From Bacteroidota bacterium (GTDB taxonomy: Bacteria; Bacteroidota; Bacteroidia; J057), in NCBI GenBank assembly GCA_963169475.1, contig CAUJFT010000077.1:1-8378 (forward strand): a stretch of DNA of 8,378 bases, written 5' to 3'. A program made the position numbers and the translations under genes. This document shows positions 1 through 5,723 of the stretch, one piece after another. Positions within the stretch are counted from its first letter, which is position 1. Every line of letters starts with the position of its first letter. Below the pieces are notes generated by a model. The model saw nothing but the letters and a program-made list of their open reading frames with translations. It made no database searches and was not told the DNA's origin.

Positions 1-367
1 GGCTATTCCGATTTAGAAAATCAAAATAACTCAATCCTTCATCGGATAATACTCCCTCTACTCCTGATTTTTCGATAAGTTGTCCTATACGTTTATCGGC
101 TTCTTTATCACCATACTCTATCATTATTTTTCTTAAAAAAAAGATAGCCTCCCCGTTTTTTTCAAATCTTTCTGCAATATAAGCCATCCGAAAAAGAACC
201 TCCTTAGTGTAATAATGGCTATTGACAAGGCTATCATAAATCTCACCCGCCTCCTCGTAGATACCTTTAGTATATAACCAATCTGCCCGTTTTAGTTGTG
301 CCTCAATATCCGAACTATATCCCCTCAGAAAGAAAAATAAAAAAAATATAAAAAAAAGCTGCCTCAT
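1..367 (-). CDS. TPR-like secreted or membrane-anchored protein (N-terminal part, cut by window edge)
   Basis: An open frame runs leftward from an ATG at 367 to the window edge, giving 122 codons with no stop. The first 15 residues (MRQLFFIFFLFFFLR) are a very hydrophobic signal peptide or membrane anchor. After it, residues 22-90 read as amphipathic helices with TPR-like spacing (ADWLYTKGIYEEAGEIYDSL, then VLFRMAYIAERFEKNGEAIFFLRKI). This recalls Bacteroidota envelope proteins with an N-terminal TPR followed by membrane segments and sometimes an SH3-like domain, but the part that would decide this lies outside the window. The start is supported by the signal peptide directly after it and by a promoter about 60-95 bases upstream. 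The gene is divergent from the tRNA cluster. The gene call is firm; the family is an inference and no function can be given. Confidence 0.75.
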   Translation of the reverse strand, partial: MRQLFFIFFLFFFLRGYSSDIEAQLKRADWLYTKGIYEEAGEIYDSLVNSHYYTKEVLFRMAYIAERFEKNGEAIFFLRKIMIEYGDKEADKRIGQLIEKSGVEGVLSDEGLSYFDFLNRNS

Positions 368-369
368 AT

Positions 370-400
370 TTTGTAAATCTGTAAAAAAGCAATACCTTTG
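370..400 (+). promoter_or_regulatory. Promoter of the tRNA Lys-Leu-Lys cluster
   Basis: TTTG (370-373), a 19-base spacer and TACCTTTG (393-400) match the Bacteroidota promoter consensus at every specified position and in spacing. Transcription should begin around 405-408, about 62 bases before the first tRNA-Lys. The -33 element starts three bases from the start codon of the leftward TPR-like gene, so the promoter lies within that gene's untranslated leader. Confidence 0.75.
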
Positions 401-433
401 CAGACGTTTTTGAAAAAAGTATTCTCCAAAGAA

Positions 434-463
434 CAAAGTTACGCTTTTTTTTCTAAACACAAA
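434..463 (-). promoter_or_regulatory. Promoter for the leftward TPR-like gene
   Basis: Read on the minus strand, TTTG (460-463) is followed by an 18-base spacer and TAACTTTG (434-441). This fits the Bacteroidota primary sigma factor consensus TTTG/TAnnTTTG, with a spacer one base below the usual 19-21. Transcription would start near 428, leaving a leader of about 60 bases before the ATG at 367. The element lies inside the leader of the tRNA cluster transcribed the other way. Confidence 0.6.
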
Positions 464-468
464 AGATT

Positions 469-541
469 GACTTCGTAGCTCAGCAGGTAGAGCATCTCAC
501 TTTTAATGAGGGGGTCCAGGGTTCGAATCCCTGCGAAGTCA
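469..541 (+). tRNA. tRNA-Lys (anticodon UUU), copy 1
   Basis: A complete 73-base cloverleaf. The acceptor stem GACTTCG (469-475) pairs with CGAAGTC (534-540) and A541 is the discriminator base. The D arm is GCTC/GAGC. The anticodon stem TCTCA/TGAGG closes on a loop CTTTTAA with anticodon TTT at 502-504. The T arm is CAGGG-TTCGAAT-CCCTG. No CCA end is encoded, so it would be added after transcription. It reads AAA/AAG lysine codons. It is the first gene of a Lys-Leu-Lys cluster and is identical to the third. Confidence 0.97.
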
Positions 542-563
542 CGGCGACTTTAAATACGCTTTT

Positions 564-647
564 GCCCAGGTGGTGAAATTGGTAGACATACCATCTTGAG
601 GGGGTGGCGCTCGCAAGGGCATGCTGGTTCGAGTCCAGTCCTGGGCA
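564..647 (+). tRNA. tRNA-Leu (anticodon GAG)
   Basis: An 84-base class II tRNA. Acceptor stem GCCCAGG (564-570) pairs with CCTGGGC (640-646) and A647 is the discriminator base. The D arm GTG..CAT carries the AAATTGGTAGA typical of leucine tRNAs. The anticodon stem CCATC/GGTGG encloses loop TTGAGGG with anticodon GAG at 598-600, for CUC and CUU codons. A long variable arm (about 608-622) follows, then T arm GCTGG-TTCGAGT-CCAGT. No CCA is encoded. It sits 22 bases after the first tRNA-Lys and 41 before the second. Confidence 0.97.
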
Positions 648-688
648 CTCTCTTACTTAGGTACTTTGGCTATTTATAGTAAAAGTCC

Positions 689-761
689 GACTTCGTAGCT
701 CAGCAGGTAGAGCATCTCACTTTTAATGAGGGGGTCCAGGGTTCGAATCCCTGCGAAGTCA
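689..761 (+). tRNA. tRNA-Lys (anticodon UUU), copy 2
   Basis: The same 73-base tRNA-Lys as at 469-541, shifted by exactly 220 bases, with anticodon TTT at 722-724. Identity is limited to the mature tRNA plus one following base (469-542 equals 689-762), while the flanks differ. Either the duplication is old with conserved mature sequence or the copies are homogenised by gene conversion. It is the last gene of the cluster and is followed after 21 bases by an intrinsic terminator. Confidence 0.97.
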
Positions 762-782
762 CAAAGACACTCTCCAATTTCG

Positions 783-817
783 AAATAACTGTCTCCGTAA
801 AGGCAGTTATTTTTTTT
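783..817 (+). terminator. Intrinsic terminator of the tRNA cluster
   Basis: A 12-base-pair stem (783-794 with 801-812, one G-U pair, core AATAACTG/CAGTTATT) closes a six-base loop CCGTAA. It runs into eight consecutive T (810-817). This is a standard Rho-independent terminator, placed directly after the second tRNA-Lys. Confidence 0.9.
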
Positions 818-852
818 GAAATAAACGAATAGTAGCGATGATGAACCGAGAT

Positions 853-885
853 TTTGTATAATTTGGGCGGGAAAGAGTATTTTTG
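853..885 (+). promoter_or_regulatory. Promoter leading into a decayed reading frame
   Basis: TTTG (853-856), a 21-base spacer and TATTTTTG (878-885) fit the Bacteroidota promoter form at all specified positions. A start near 891 would put an ATG (904) about a dozen bases into the transcript. That ATG reaches a stop after three codons, so the promoter now appears to serve a broken gene, or a short RNA that I cannot otherwise support. Confidence 0.5.
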
Positions 886-903
886 TAGAAATTACGATAA
901 ATT

Positions 904-1190
904 ATGAAAAAATAAGAAGTTTCAGCACTTGACGCTCCTAAGCGTGTACGAAACAAGATATGGCTAACAAATGGATTCATGTCCTTTTGCCGATAGTAGA
1001 AAAAAGTCTTAGAGTCTTATTATGCTACTCGTAAAGAAGATTTCTTGTTAGAGCAAATAGATAAAGCCTATCCATACTTAGCCGATTGTACGGTCAGAAC
1101 TATTCAACGGGATTCTTATGCACAAGAAGTTTTTTTATGATGAAAAAAAGCCCATACGATAAAAAAAATGATAACCAATCTTTTAGCTTT
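904..1190 (+). pseudogene. Decayed gene, possibly a helix-turn-helix (WYL-type) regulator
   Basis: No intact frame exists here, yet protein-like text continues across frames. From ATG 904 one frame reads MKK, stop (916-918), then ALDAPKRVRNKIW. It meets a double TAG at 994-999 and continues open through residues ESYYATRKEDFLLEQ, a Tyr/Asp-rich helix and TVRTIQRD to TGA at 1138-1140. The text then seems to move to other frames at a seven-T run (1130-1136) and a seven-A run (1143-1149), giving YDEKKP and PYDKKNDNQSFSF (ending 1190). The 'RTIQRD' motif and a later 'YDKK' recall the N-terminal HTH of WYL-domain regulators. That family link is only pattern memory. The intact promoter upstream supports a former gene. 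The short open frame at 1086-1271 is treated as part of the decay. Confidence 0.35.
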
Positions 1191-1305
1191 CGTCATATTT
1201 TTAAGCCTTACACAATTTTAGACGTTCTCAAAGACTCTATCCCAAAAAAACGCCTCATGTGTACAATGTAATCTTTCTTTATTCATAAATCTCTAATATT
1301 TTTTG

Positions 1306-1313
1306 TAGCTTTG
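1306..1313 (+). promoter_or_regulatory. Probable -7 box for the protein phosphatase gene
   Basis: TAGCTTTG matches TAnnTTTG exactly. No good TTTG element lies 19-21 bases upstream; the best partner is TTCA at 1282-1285. Transcription would start about 1319, giving a leader of about 75 bases before the ATG at 1394. Confidence 0.5.
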
Positions 1314-1343
1314 CTCCGTAATAACGGATATCGGCTTCTCAAT

Positions 1344-1367
1344 ATGCCTTACTGTTGTTGTTTCTAA
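1344..1367 (+). CDS. Possible leader peptide MPYCCCF upstream of the phosphatase gene
   Basis: ATG at 1344 opens a seven-codon frame ending in TAA (1365-1367): Met-Pro-Tyr-Cys-Cys-Cys-Phe. It lies wholly within the predicted leader of the phosphatase gene and ends 26 bases before that gene's ATG. Three consecutive Cys codons are what a cysteine-sensing ribosome-stalling leader would need. A frame this short can easily arise by chance and I see no convincing attenuator hairpin beside it. Confidence 0.2.
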   Translation: MPYCCCF

Positions 1368-1393
1368 CCATACCGATTAAATGCAAAAACCTG

Positions 1394-2071
1394 ATGGAAT
1401 ACGCTATTTCTGATATTCACGGCTATTATACTACATTTAGGTATCTGATAGAAGAAAGAATAAAACTTCAAAAAGAAGATACGCTTTACCTTTTGGGCGA
1501 CTATATAGACAGAGGTACCGACAGCAAGGGGGTTCTTGATTATATTTTGGCATTACAAGAGAAAGGATTTCAGGTAAGAACACTCATGGGAAATCATGAA
1601 TTATTGCTTCTGGAATCCTTGAATGACGCAGATACTTATTCTTTATGGCTGCAAAACGGAGGGACTGAAACACTGTATTCGTTTGGTATCCGGTCGGCAA
1701 ATCAGTTACCAGCAGAGTATAATGTGTTTCTCAACTCGTTGGAGTATTATTTTGAAACGGATAAATACTTCCTTGTCCATGCGGGTTTTGATTTCTCTAC
1801 TCCTGATTTTCTCACAAATAAAGAGGCTATGCTGTGGATAAGAAGGTGGCATCATACCATAGATAGGGACCGGTTAAAGGGGAAAACCATTGTACATGGG
1901 CATACCCCTACGCCTCTTGTCGAGATTCAGAATATGTTAGACGAAAACCTATATCCCGTCATTAATATTGATGGGGGGTGCTTCGTGAAGAAAGAAGGAT
2001 ACGGTAATCTCTGCGCCCTCAATCTGACAACAAGAGAGCTTATCTGGCAAAAAAGGCTTCCTACCACCTAA
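1394..2071 (+). CDS. PPP-family serine/threonine protein phosphatase (metallophosphoesterase)
   Basis: A cytoplasmic two-metal phosphoesterase of 225 residues, the usual size for bacterial PPP phosphatases of the PrpA/PrpB and lambda phosphatase type. All signature motifs are present in order: D7-I-H9-G, G35-D-Y-I-D-R-G41, G66-N-H-E69, H129-A-G-F-D and H168-G-H-T-P. The Asp and His residues in these would bind the two metals and the Arg/Asn/His the phosphate. It probably removes phosphate from Ser/Thr (perhaps Tyr) of proteins, but bacterial members also act on small phosphoesters, so the substrate is open. An in-frame TTG at 1355 would add 13 residues; I prefer ATG 1394 because family members start just before the DxHG motif. 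The gene stands alone and converges on the RNA methyltransferase gene 76 bases away, with no clear terminator between them. Confidence 0.9.
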   Translation: MEYAISDIHGYYTTFRYLIEERIKLQKEDTLYLLGDYIDRGTDSKGVLDYILALQEKGFQVRTLMGNHELLLLESLNDADTYSLWLQNGGTETLYSFGIRSANQLPAEYNVFLNSLEYYFETDKYFLVHAGFDFSTPDFLTNKEAMLWIRRWHHTIDRDRLKGKTIVHGHTPTPLVEIQNMLDENLYPVINIDGGCFVKKEGYGNLCALNLTTRELIWQKRLPTT

Positions 2072-2147
2072 ATAGAGAGAGTGTTTTTGAGGGAGCGAAA
2101 ATAACTGCCATCAAGGATATTTTTAAACCTTCAAGAGAACTCACGTA

Positions 2148-2945
2148 CTATCCCATACTTTCGTTGCGGAATAGCTCATAGGCAAATATTCCTGCCGCAA
2201 CCCCAACATTCAAGGACTCTGCCATTCCCCTCCCTTCAATCCGAATACGGCGTACATGAGGCAAATCCTTTATTTCTTCCGAAATCCCATTTGCTTCATT
2301 CCCTAAAATAATCCATTCTTTTCCAGAAAAAATAGCGGAAGCCAGATTTTCTCCAGACATATCAGCCGCAACTAATGGTAGTTCGGGATTCAAGATTTCT
2401 GGTATCAGGCTTCTAACGTAGTTTATTTTTACCCTGAAAATAGCCCCCATTGAACTTCTTAGCGTTTTGGGATTTAGAATATCTGCTGTACCCTCTATAC
2501 AAATCGCAGACCGAATACCGAACCAATCCGCAATCCTCAAAATCGTTCCTACATTACCAGGGTCTTGTATATTATCAAGGATAAATCCGGGACCTTGCCC
2601 AATAAGACACGAGGGAAACCCAGCTTCAAACTGCCCAAAGTACGGTTGATTTGAAGGGTAGTTCACAACGGCAAGAATACCCTCCGGATTCACTTGTGCA
2701 GAAAAAGTACGAAAAACAGATGACTCACAGTGATAAACAGGAATTGAGTCCGAAAAGAAATCCCAATTATTTATAATGTTTATTTTTCCATCTTCTATCA
2801 GCACACCCTCTACCTCCCAACCGGAAAGAAGTGCTTCCTTTACCATTTTTATCCCCTCTACAATAAACATCTTATACTCCTGCCTATATTTTTTATGAAG
2901 CAGTGTACTATATCTTTTCTGTTTGATTTTAGAGAGAGGATTCAT
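2148..2945 (-). CDS. TrmH/SpoU-family RNA 2'-O-methyltransferase
   Basis: A 265-residue SPOUT methyltransferase that transfers methyl from S-adenosylmethionine to a ribose 2'-OH in rRNA or tRNA. Residues 1-95 form the substrate-binding region (L30e-like, with KMFIVEGIKMVKEALLSG at 25-42). The catalytic knotted domain carries the three SpoU motifs: motif 1 at 122-143 (LDNIQDPGNVGTILRIADWFG, with N125 and R137), motif 2 at 213-222 (ILGNEANGIS, with E217) and motif 3 at 238-253 (GRGMAESLNVGVAAGI, with the S-L-N of the cofactor knot). Length and layout match bacterial RlmB/TrmH-like enzymes, but which base is modified cannot be read from sequence. It is the last of four leftward genes, 100 bases after purS, and seems to have its own promoter. 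Confidence 0.92.
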   Translation of the reverse strand: MNPLSKIKQKRYSTLLHKKYRQEYKMFIVEGIKMVKEALLSGWEVEGVLIEDGKINIINNWDFFSDSIPVYHCESSVFRTFSAQVNPEGILAVVNYPSNQPYFGQFEAGFPSCLIGQGPGFILDNIQDPGNVGTILRIADWFGIRSAICIEGTADILNPKTLRSSMGAIFRVKINYVRSLIPEILNPELPLVAADMSGENLASAIFSGKEWIILGNEANGISEEIKDLPHVRRIRIEGRGMAESLNVGVAAGIFAYELFRNESMG

Positions 2946-2964
2946 TGAGAAAAAATGGCAGTAG

Positions 2965-2972
2965 CAAAAATA
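2965..2972 (-). promoter_or_regulatory. Probable -7 box for the RNA methyltransferase gene
   Basis: On the minus strand TATTTTTG matches TAnnTTTG exactly, 19 bases before the start codon. No TTTG lies at the expected distance; instead that region (about 2989-3011) holds a GC-rich inverted repeat. The transcript leader would be only about 14 bases. Confidence 0.5.
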
Positions 2973-2988
2973 ATCTCAACCACACTGG

Positions 2989-3018
2989 CAGCACTGAAAT
3001 AGCACGTGCTGTTAGTGC
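2989..3018. repeat. Nested inverted repeats upstream of the RNA methyltransferase gene
   Basis: CAGCAC (2989-2994) is complementary to GTGCTG (3006-3011), GCACT (2991-2995) to AGTGC (3014-3018), and AGCACGTGCT (3001-3010) is a perfect ten-base palindrome. The arms are alternatives, so only one can form at a time. They sit where the -33 element of the methyltransferase promoter is expected. They could be an operator or, within a purS read-through RNA, a hairpin. Function is unproven. Confidence 0.45.
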
Positions 3019-3051
3019 GCTTAGTTCTGTAAAAAAAAATCCGAACTAAGC
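3019..3051 (-). repeat. Inverted repeat overlapping the purS stop codon, T-run in the loop
   Basis: Nine-base arms (3019-3027 with 3043-3051, GCTTAGTTC/GAACTAAGC) enclose a 15-base loop containing nine T on the purS-sense strand. The left arm contains the purS TAG (3046-3048). A normal terminator has its T-run after the stem, not in the loop, so this is not a standard one. It could stabilise the 3' end of purS mRNA or bind a protein. Confidence 0.5.
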
Positions 3052-3294
3052 CAAAACCTCAAAATGAAATACCTCTGTAACCGTATTGGCTAACAGTTTG
3101 CGACTGGCTTCCCGCACTTTGGCTTCGGCTTCCTCTTGTGTGGCAGCCTCGATTTCAAGCTCGACCCTTCTTCCTACTCTTACATTTTCTACGTTACCGA
3201 ACCCCAAATTCCTTAGTCCGTTTTGAGTGGCTTTACCCTGTGGGTCCAGTATCTCGGGGCGGGGCATGATATGAACAATGGCTTTAAACTGCAT
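3046..3294 (-). CDS. purS: Phosphoribosylformylglycinamidine synthase subunit PurS
   Basis: An 82-residue protein, the normal PurS length. It begins MQFKAIVHIMPRPEILDPQGKAT, contains the family's LG-x(3)-V-x(2)-V-R-x-G-R segment (residues 30-43, LGFGNVENVRVGRR) followed by an acidic helix, and ends VTEVFHFEVLA. PurS dimers bridge the glutaminase PurQ and the small PurL in the fourth step of purine synthesis (FGAR to FGAM, using ATP and glutamine), in the cytoplasm. Its presence implies that this organism uses the three-part enzyme rather than the single large PurL. purQ and purL are not in the window, so purS stands apart from its partners. It lies 38 bases after ftsE and has its own well-matched promoter reaching into the end of ftsE. 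Confidence 0.93.
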   Translation of the reverse strand: MQFKAIVHIMPRPEILDPQGKATQNGLRNLGFGNVENVRVGRRVELEIEAATQEEAEAKVREASRKLLANTVTEVFHFEVLA

Positions 3295-3314
3295 ATACTT
3301 TATGAATTTTTTGG

Positions 3315-3345
3315 CAAAATTACGAATAATGCTTAATCATACAAA
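3315..3345 (-). promoter_or_regulatory. purS promoter overlapping the end of ftsE
   Basis: On the minus strand TTTG (3342-3345) lies inside the last codons of ftsE. A 19-base spacer and TAATTTTG (3315-3322) follow. All specified positions and the spacing match the Bacteroidota consensus. The leader would be about 15 bases. purS can therefore be transcribed separately from pafA-ftsE. Confidence 0.7.
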
Positions 3346-4040
3346 TCTTTGAGTAATTGTTCTGAACGGGTATATTCTACGACCGTTTTACCGGTAAGGT
3401 GCAAGGCTCTTGCTGGGTACTTTTTCAGTAGCGTATGCTCGTGCGTAACCATAAGAATCGCCGTACCGGATAAATTAATCTTAAAAAGCAGTTCCATGAT
3501 TGTATCTGTCATTTCGGGGTCAAGATTACCCGTAGGCTCATCGGCAATGAGGAGTAGGGGGTCATTAATCATTGCCCGTGCGATGACCACTCTCTGCTGC
3601 TCTCCTCCTGAAAGTTGGTGTGGCAGCATTTTTTCCTTATTCACCAAGCCCACCTTATGAAGCACTTCGGCTACTCTTGTCTGAATCTTGGATTCATTAT
3701 TCCACCCAGATGCCCGTAAGCAAAATGCAATATTTTGATAAACATTCCTATCCGGCAAAAGCTGAAAATCTTGAAAAACAATCCCCAATTTTCTCCTTAA
3801 AAAGGGAATTTGTGCTTGGGTTACTGCATTTAAGTCAAAATCTCCAAAAATAATTTTTCCGGTATCCGGCTTTTGGTCTCCGTAAATTAGTTTCAGAAGC
3901 GTACTTTTCCCTGAGCCTGTTTTTCCGATAATATATAAAAACTCTCCAAGATGCACTTTAAAATTGACCTTTTCTAAGACAATCCCGCTATGATAACTTT
4001 TTGCTACTTGTTCAAAGGTTAAGATTCTTTTGGTTTGCAT
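3333..4040 (-). CDS. ftsE: Cell division ABC transporter ATPase FtsE
   Basis: A 235-residue ABC ATPase. Walker A is GKTGSGKST (39-47), the Q-loop is Q90 within LGIVFQDFQLLPDRNVYQNIAF, the signature is LSGGEQQR (143-150), Walker B is LLLIADEPTG (162-171) and the switch His is H200. The run LRRKLG-x-VFQDFxLLPDRxVxxNIAF is characteristic of FtsE and separates it from LolD/MacB-type ATPases, which are the main alternatives. FtsE pairs with the membrane protein FtsX at the division site, and ATP hydrolysis switches on peptidoglycan hydrolases outside. No ftsX is next to it, so the partner must be encoded elsewhere. It starts 13 bases after the pafA stop and probably shares its transcript. Confidence 0.9.
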   Translation of the reverse strand: MQTKRILTFEQVAKSYHSGIVLEKVNFKVHLGEFLYIIGKTGSGKSTLLKLIYGDQKPDTGKIIFGDFDLNAVTQAQIPFLRRKLGIVFQDFQLLPDRNVYQNIAFCLRASGWNNESKIQTRVAEVLHKVGLVNKEKMLPHQLSGGEQQRVVIARAMINDPLLLIADEPTGNLDPEMTDTIMELLFKINLSGTAILMVTHEHTLLKKYPARALHLTGKTVVEYTRSEQLLKDLYD

Positions 4041-4053
4041 TTGTCTTGATATA

Positions 4054-5700
4054 TTAATTTTTTAATAGTTCTGGTATAGGCTGTCCGGTCGCTGCATTAG
4101 GGAGAGGAATATTAAGGATAAAAGATAGAGTGGGTGCTATATCTGTAATTCGGCGATATTCCGTAAGTGTACCTATAGGAGTTTTCCAACCATACCAAAG
4201 CATAGGTACATGCGTATCATAATTGAAGAATGAGCCATGAGTAGTGCCTGTACTTCCATATTCCAGCCAGCCGGGCGCCCATTTTATGCTTAAATCCCCA
4301 GAACGTCCGGGTAAAAATCCGTTCTTGATTTTCTGATTGGCTTGCTCGCTAAAATCATGATTTACAATATCACTCGCTTTCATTGCTCCGATTACTCCTT
4401 CTTGTGTCATTAAAAAATCAATCGCTTTGCGAACGACTACCTCTGGGTCAAGGGAGTACGAACGGATTTTGTCGTGATTAAAATATACTTGGTCATTAGC
4501 CACAGTAATAATTATAGAATCTCCATAAGTGGGTTTTAGGAAGCGAGATAAACGATTTTGTAAGGAGTCAGACCTATAGTTTCCCGTAGGTATTCGGTTG
4601 TCTTTCATAAAAGTAGTATTATATGCTCCTCCGTGGTCAGCCGTCAAAAATACAAGATACTCCTTTTCTCCCACTTGCTTATCCAAGTAGCTCAGAAAAT
4701 CAGCTAAGTCATGGTCTAAGCGAAGGTAGGTGTCTTCTGTCTCTATGGCATGTGTACCAAATTGATGCCCTACATAATCAGTAGAGGAGAAGCTGACAGC
4801 AAGCAAGTCCGGAAACTCATCTTTTCCAAGCTGTTCGCCTTCAATCGCAGCTTTCGCAAACTCACAAGTTAGGGTATTACCTAAGGGTGTTGCTGCCAAG
4901 AGACCGACTCCCGTTACCGCTGAAATTGCTGGTAAATCATGTGGAAAAACAGGCTTTGTCTCTGTCCGGAATAACCGCTCATAGGCGGTCTCATCGGGTG
5001 TACTTTCTGTATATTCAGAAATAGGTAGTAATGTTTCCCACGGTTTCTCAAGGTATTTCTGCGCTTTTCCCTTGGCATTAAAATCCTTTACCCATTGAGG
5101 TAACTCCTTCATATAATAGGTACTTGTCATCCAATTTCCACTACTTTTTCCGTCAAACCAATACGCTCCATTTGGATTATGCCCGGCAGGGAGAATTGCT
5201 CCCCTATCTTTAATTGCGATACCAATTACCTTAGACCGCTCCGGATAGGCAATCTTTAGCTCATCTGAAATATTAGAAGCCATCAGCCGTTTGGGGGAGA
5301 ACGCCCCAGAAAGCACATTCCCTCCAACCGCCGAAACACTTAAATCTTCCGCACAATACACCTCCTTTTTTTCTTCTCTGGAGTACCAATCGTTAGCAAT
5401 AATACCATGATAAGCCGGAGTTGTACCAGAATATACGGACGCATGGCCCGGACCTGTAAAAGTAGGGACATAATTGTAATGAGCATTCTCACAATTTAGC
5501 CCACCTTTCACCATTCGCTTAAATCCACCCTCCTGATACTTGTTCCAATATCGACGCAAATAATCATACCGCATTTGGTCCACGACAATGCCTACTACTA
5601 ACTTAGGAGACTTGACAGGACGTGTAGTCGGCGTAAACGATTGGGAAAACAAAGAAAGGGATAACATAAGACCCAAGACAACACTTGTAATTTGTTTCAT
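4054..5700 (-). CDS. pafA: PafA-type alkaline phosphatase (secreted phosphomonoesterase)
   Basis: A 548-residue exported zinc phosphatase that releases phosphate from organic monoesters. A signal peptide covers residues 1 to about 21 (MKQITSVVLGLMLSLSLFSQ). By alignment from memory to Elizabethkingia PafA, every active-site residue is kept: metal ligands D41, D308, H312, D355, H356 and H488; nucleophile T82 in PTFTGPGH; phosphate-contacting N103, K164 and R166 (in IKDRGA). The Lys/Arg pair and N103 mark a PafA-like monoesterase rather than a diesterase (NPP) or sulfatase, though specificity still needs a test. Length fits the family (about 546). The protein likely acts in the periplasm or outside the cell. 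It leads a transcript with ftsE, and a perfect palindrome lies just upstream at its probable promoter. Confidence 0.9.
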   Translation of the reverse strand: MKQITSVVLGLMLSLSLFSQSFTPTTRPVKSPKLVVGIVVDQMRYDYLRRYWNKYQEGGFKRMVKGGLNCENAHYNYVPTFTGPGHASVYSGTTPAYHGIIANDWYSREEKKEVYCAEDLSVSAVGGNVLSGAFSPKRLMASNISDELKIAYPERSKVIGIAIKDRGAILPAGHNPNGAYWFDGKSSGNWMTSTYYMKELPQWVKDFNAKGKAQKYLEKPWETLLPISEYTESTPDETAYERLFRTETKPVFPHDLPAISAVTGVGLLAATPLGNTLTCEFAKAAIEGEQLGKDEFPDLLAVSFSSTDYVGHQFGTHAIETEDTYLRLDHDLADFLSYLDKQVGEKEYLVFLTADHGGAYNTTFMKDNRIPTGNYRSDSLQNRLSRFLKPTYGDSIIITVANDQVYFNHDKIRSYSLDPEVVVRKAIDFLMTQEGVIGAMKASDIVNHDFSEQANQKIKNGFLPGRSGDLSIKWAPGWLEYGSTGTTHGSFFNYDTHVPMLWYGWKTPIGTLTEYRRITDIAPTLSFILNIPLPNAATGQPIPELLKN

Positions 5701-5723
5701 ACCAAAGCATTTTATACTATCCG

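Larger units (their letters stand above)
819..1393. other. Intergenic region between tRNA terminator and phosphatase gene
   Basis: These 575 bases hold no intact gene that I can support. They contain, in order, a good promoter (853-885), the gene relic (904-1190), about 110 AT-rich bases with nothing recognisable, the likely -7 box of the phosphatase gene (1306-1313) and its leader with a seven-codon Cys-rich frame (1344-1367). A stretch 1168-1221 reads as the start of a signal peptide (MITNLLAFVIFLSLTQF) and then stops. I treat it as chance or a relic. Confidence 0.6.

Noticed and set aside
469..762. tRNA-Lys pair as attachment sites of an integrated element
   Set aside because: Both copies are complete tRNAs, only a tRNA-Leu lies between them, and there is no integrase; this is a normal tRNA cluster.
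1086..1271. 61-codon open frame on the plus strand
   Set aside because: It overlaps the decayed frame, has no promoter placed for it and its first half is only the shifted reading of that relic; the rest resembles nothing known.
1623..1841. 72-codon plus-strand frame
   Set aside because: It lies inside the protein phosphatase gene in another frame; the phosphatase has every catalytic motif.
2467..2649. 60-codon plus-strand frame
   Set aside because: It is antisense to SpoU motif 1 of the RNA methyltransferase, so it is a shadow frame.
3349..3853. Two plus-strand frames opposite ftsE
   Set aside because: They are antisense shadows of ftsE, whose Walker and signature motifs are intact.
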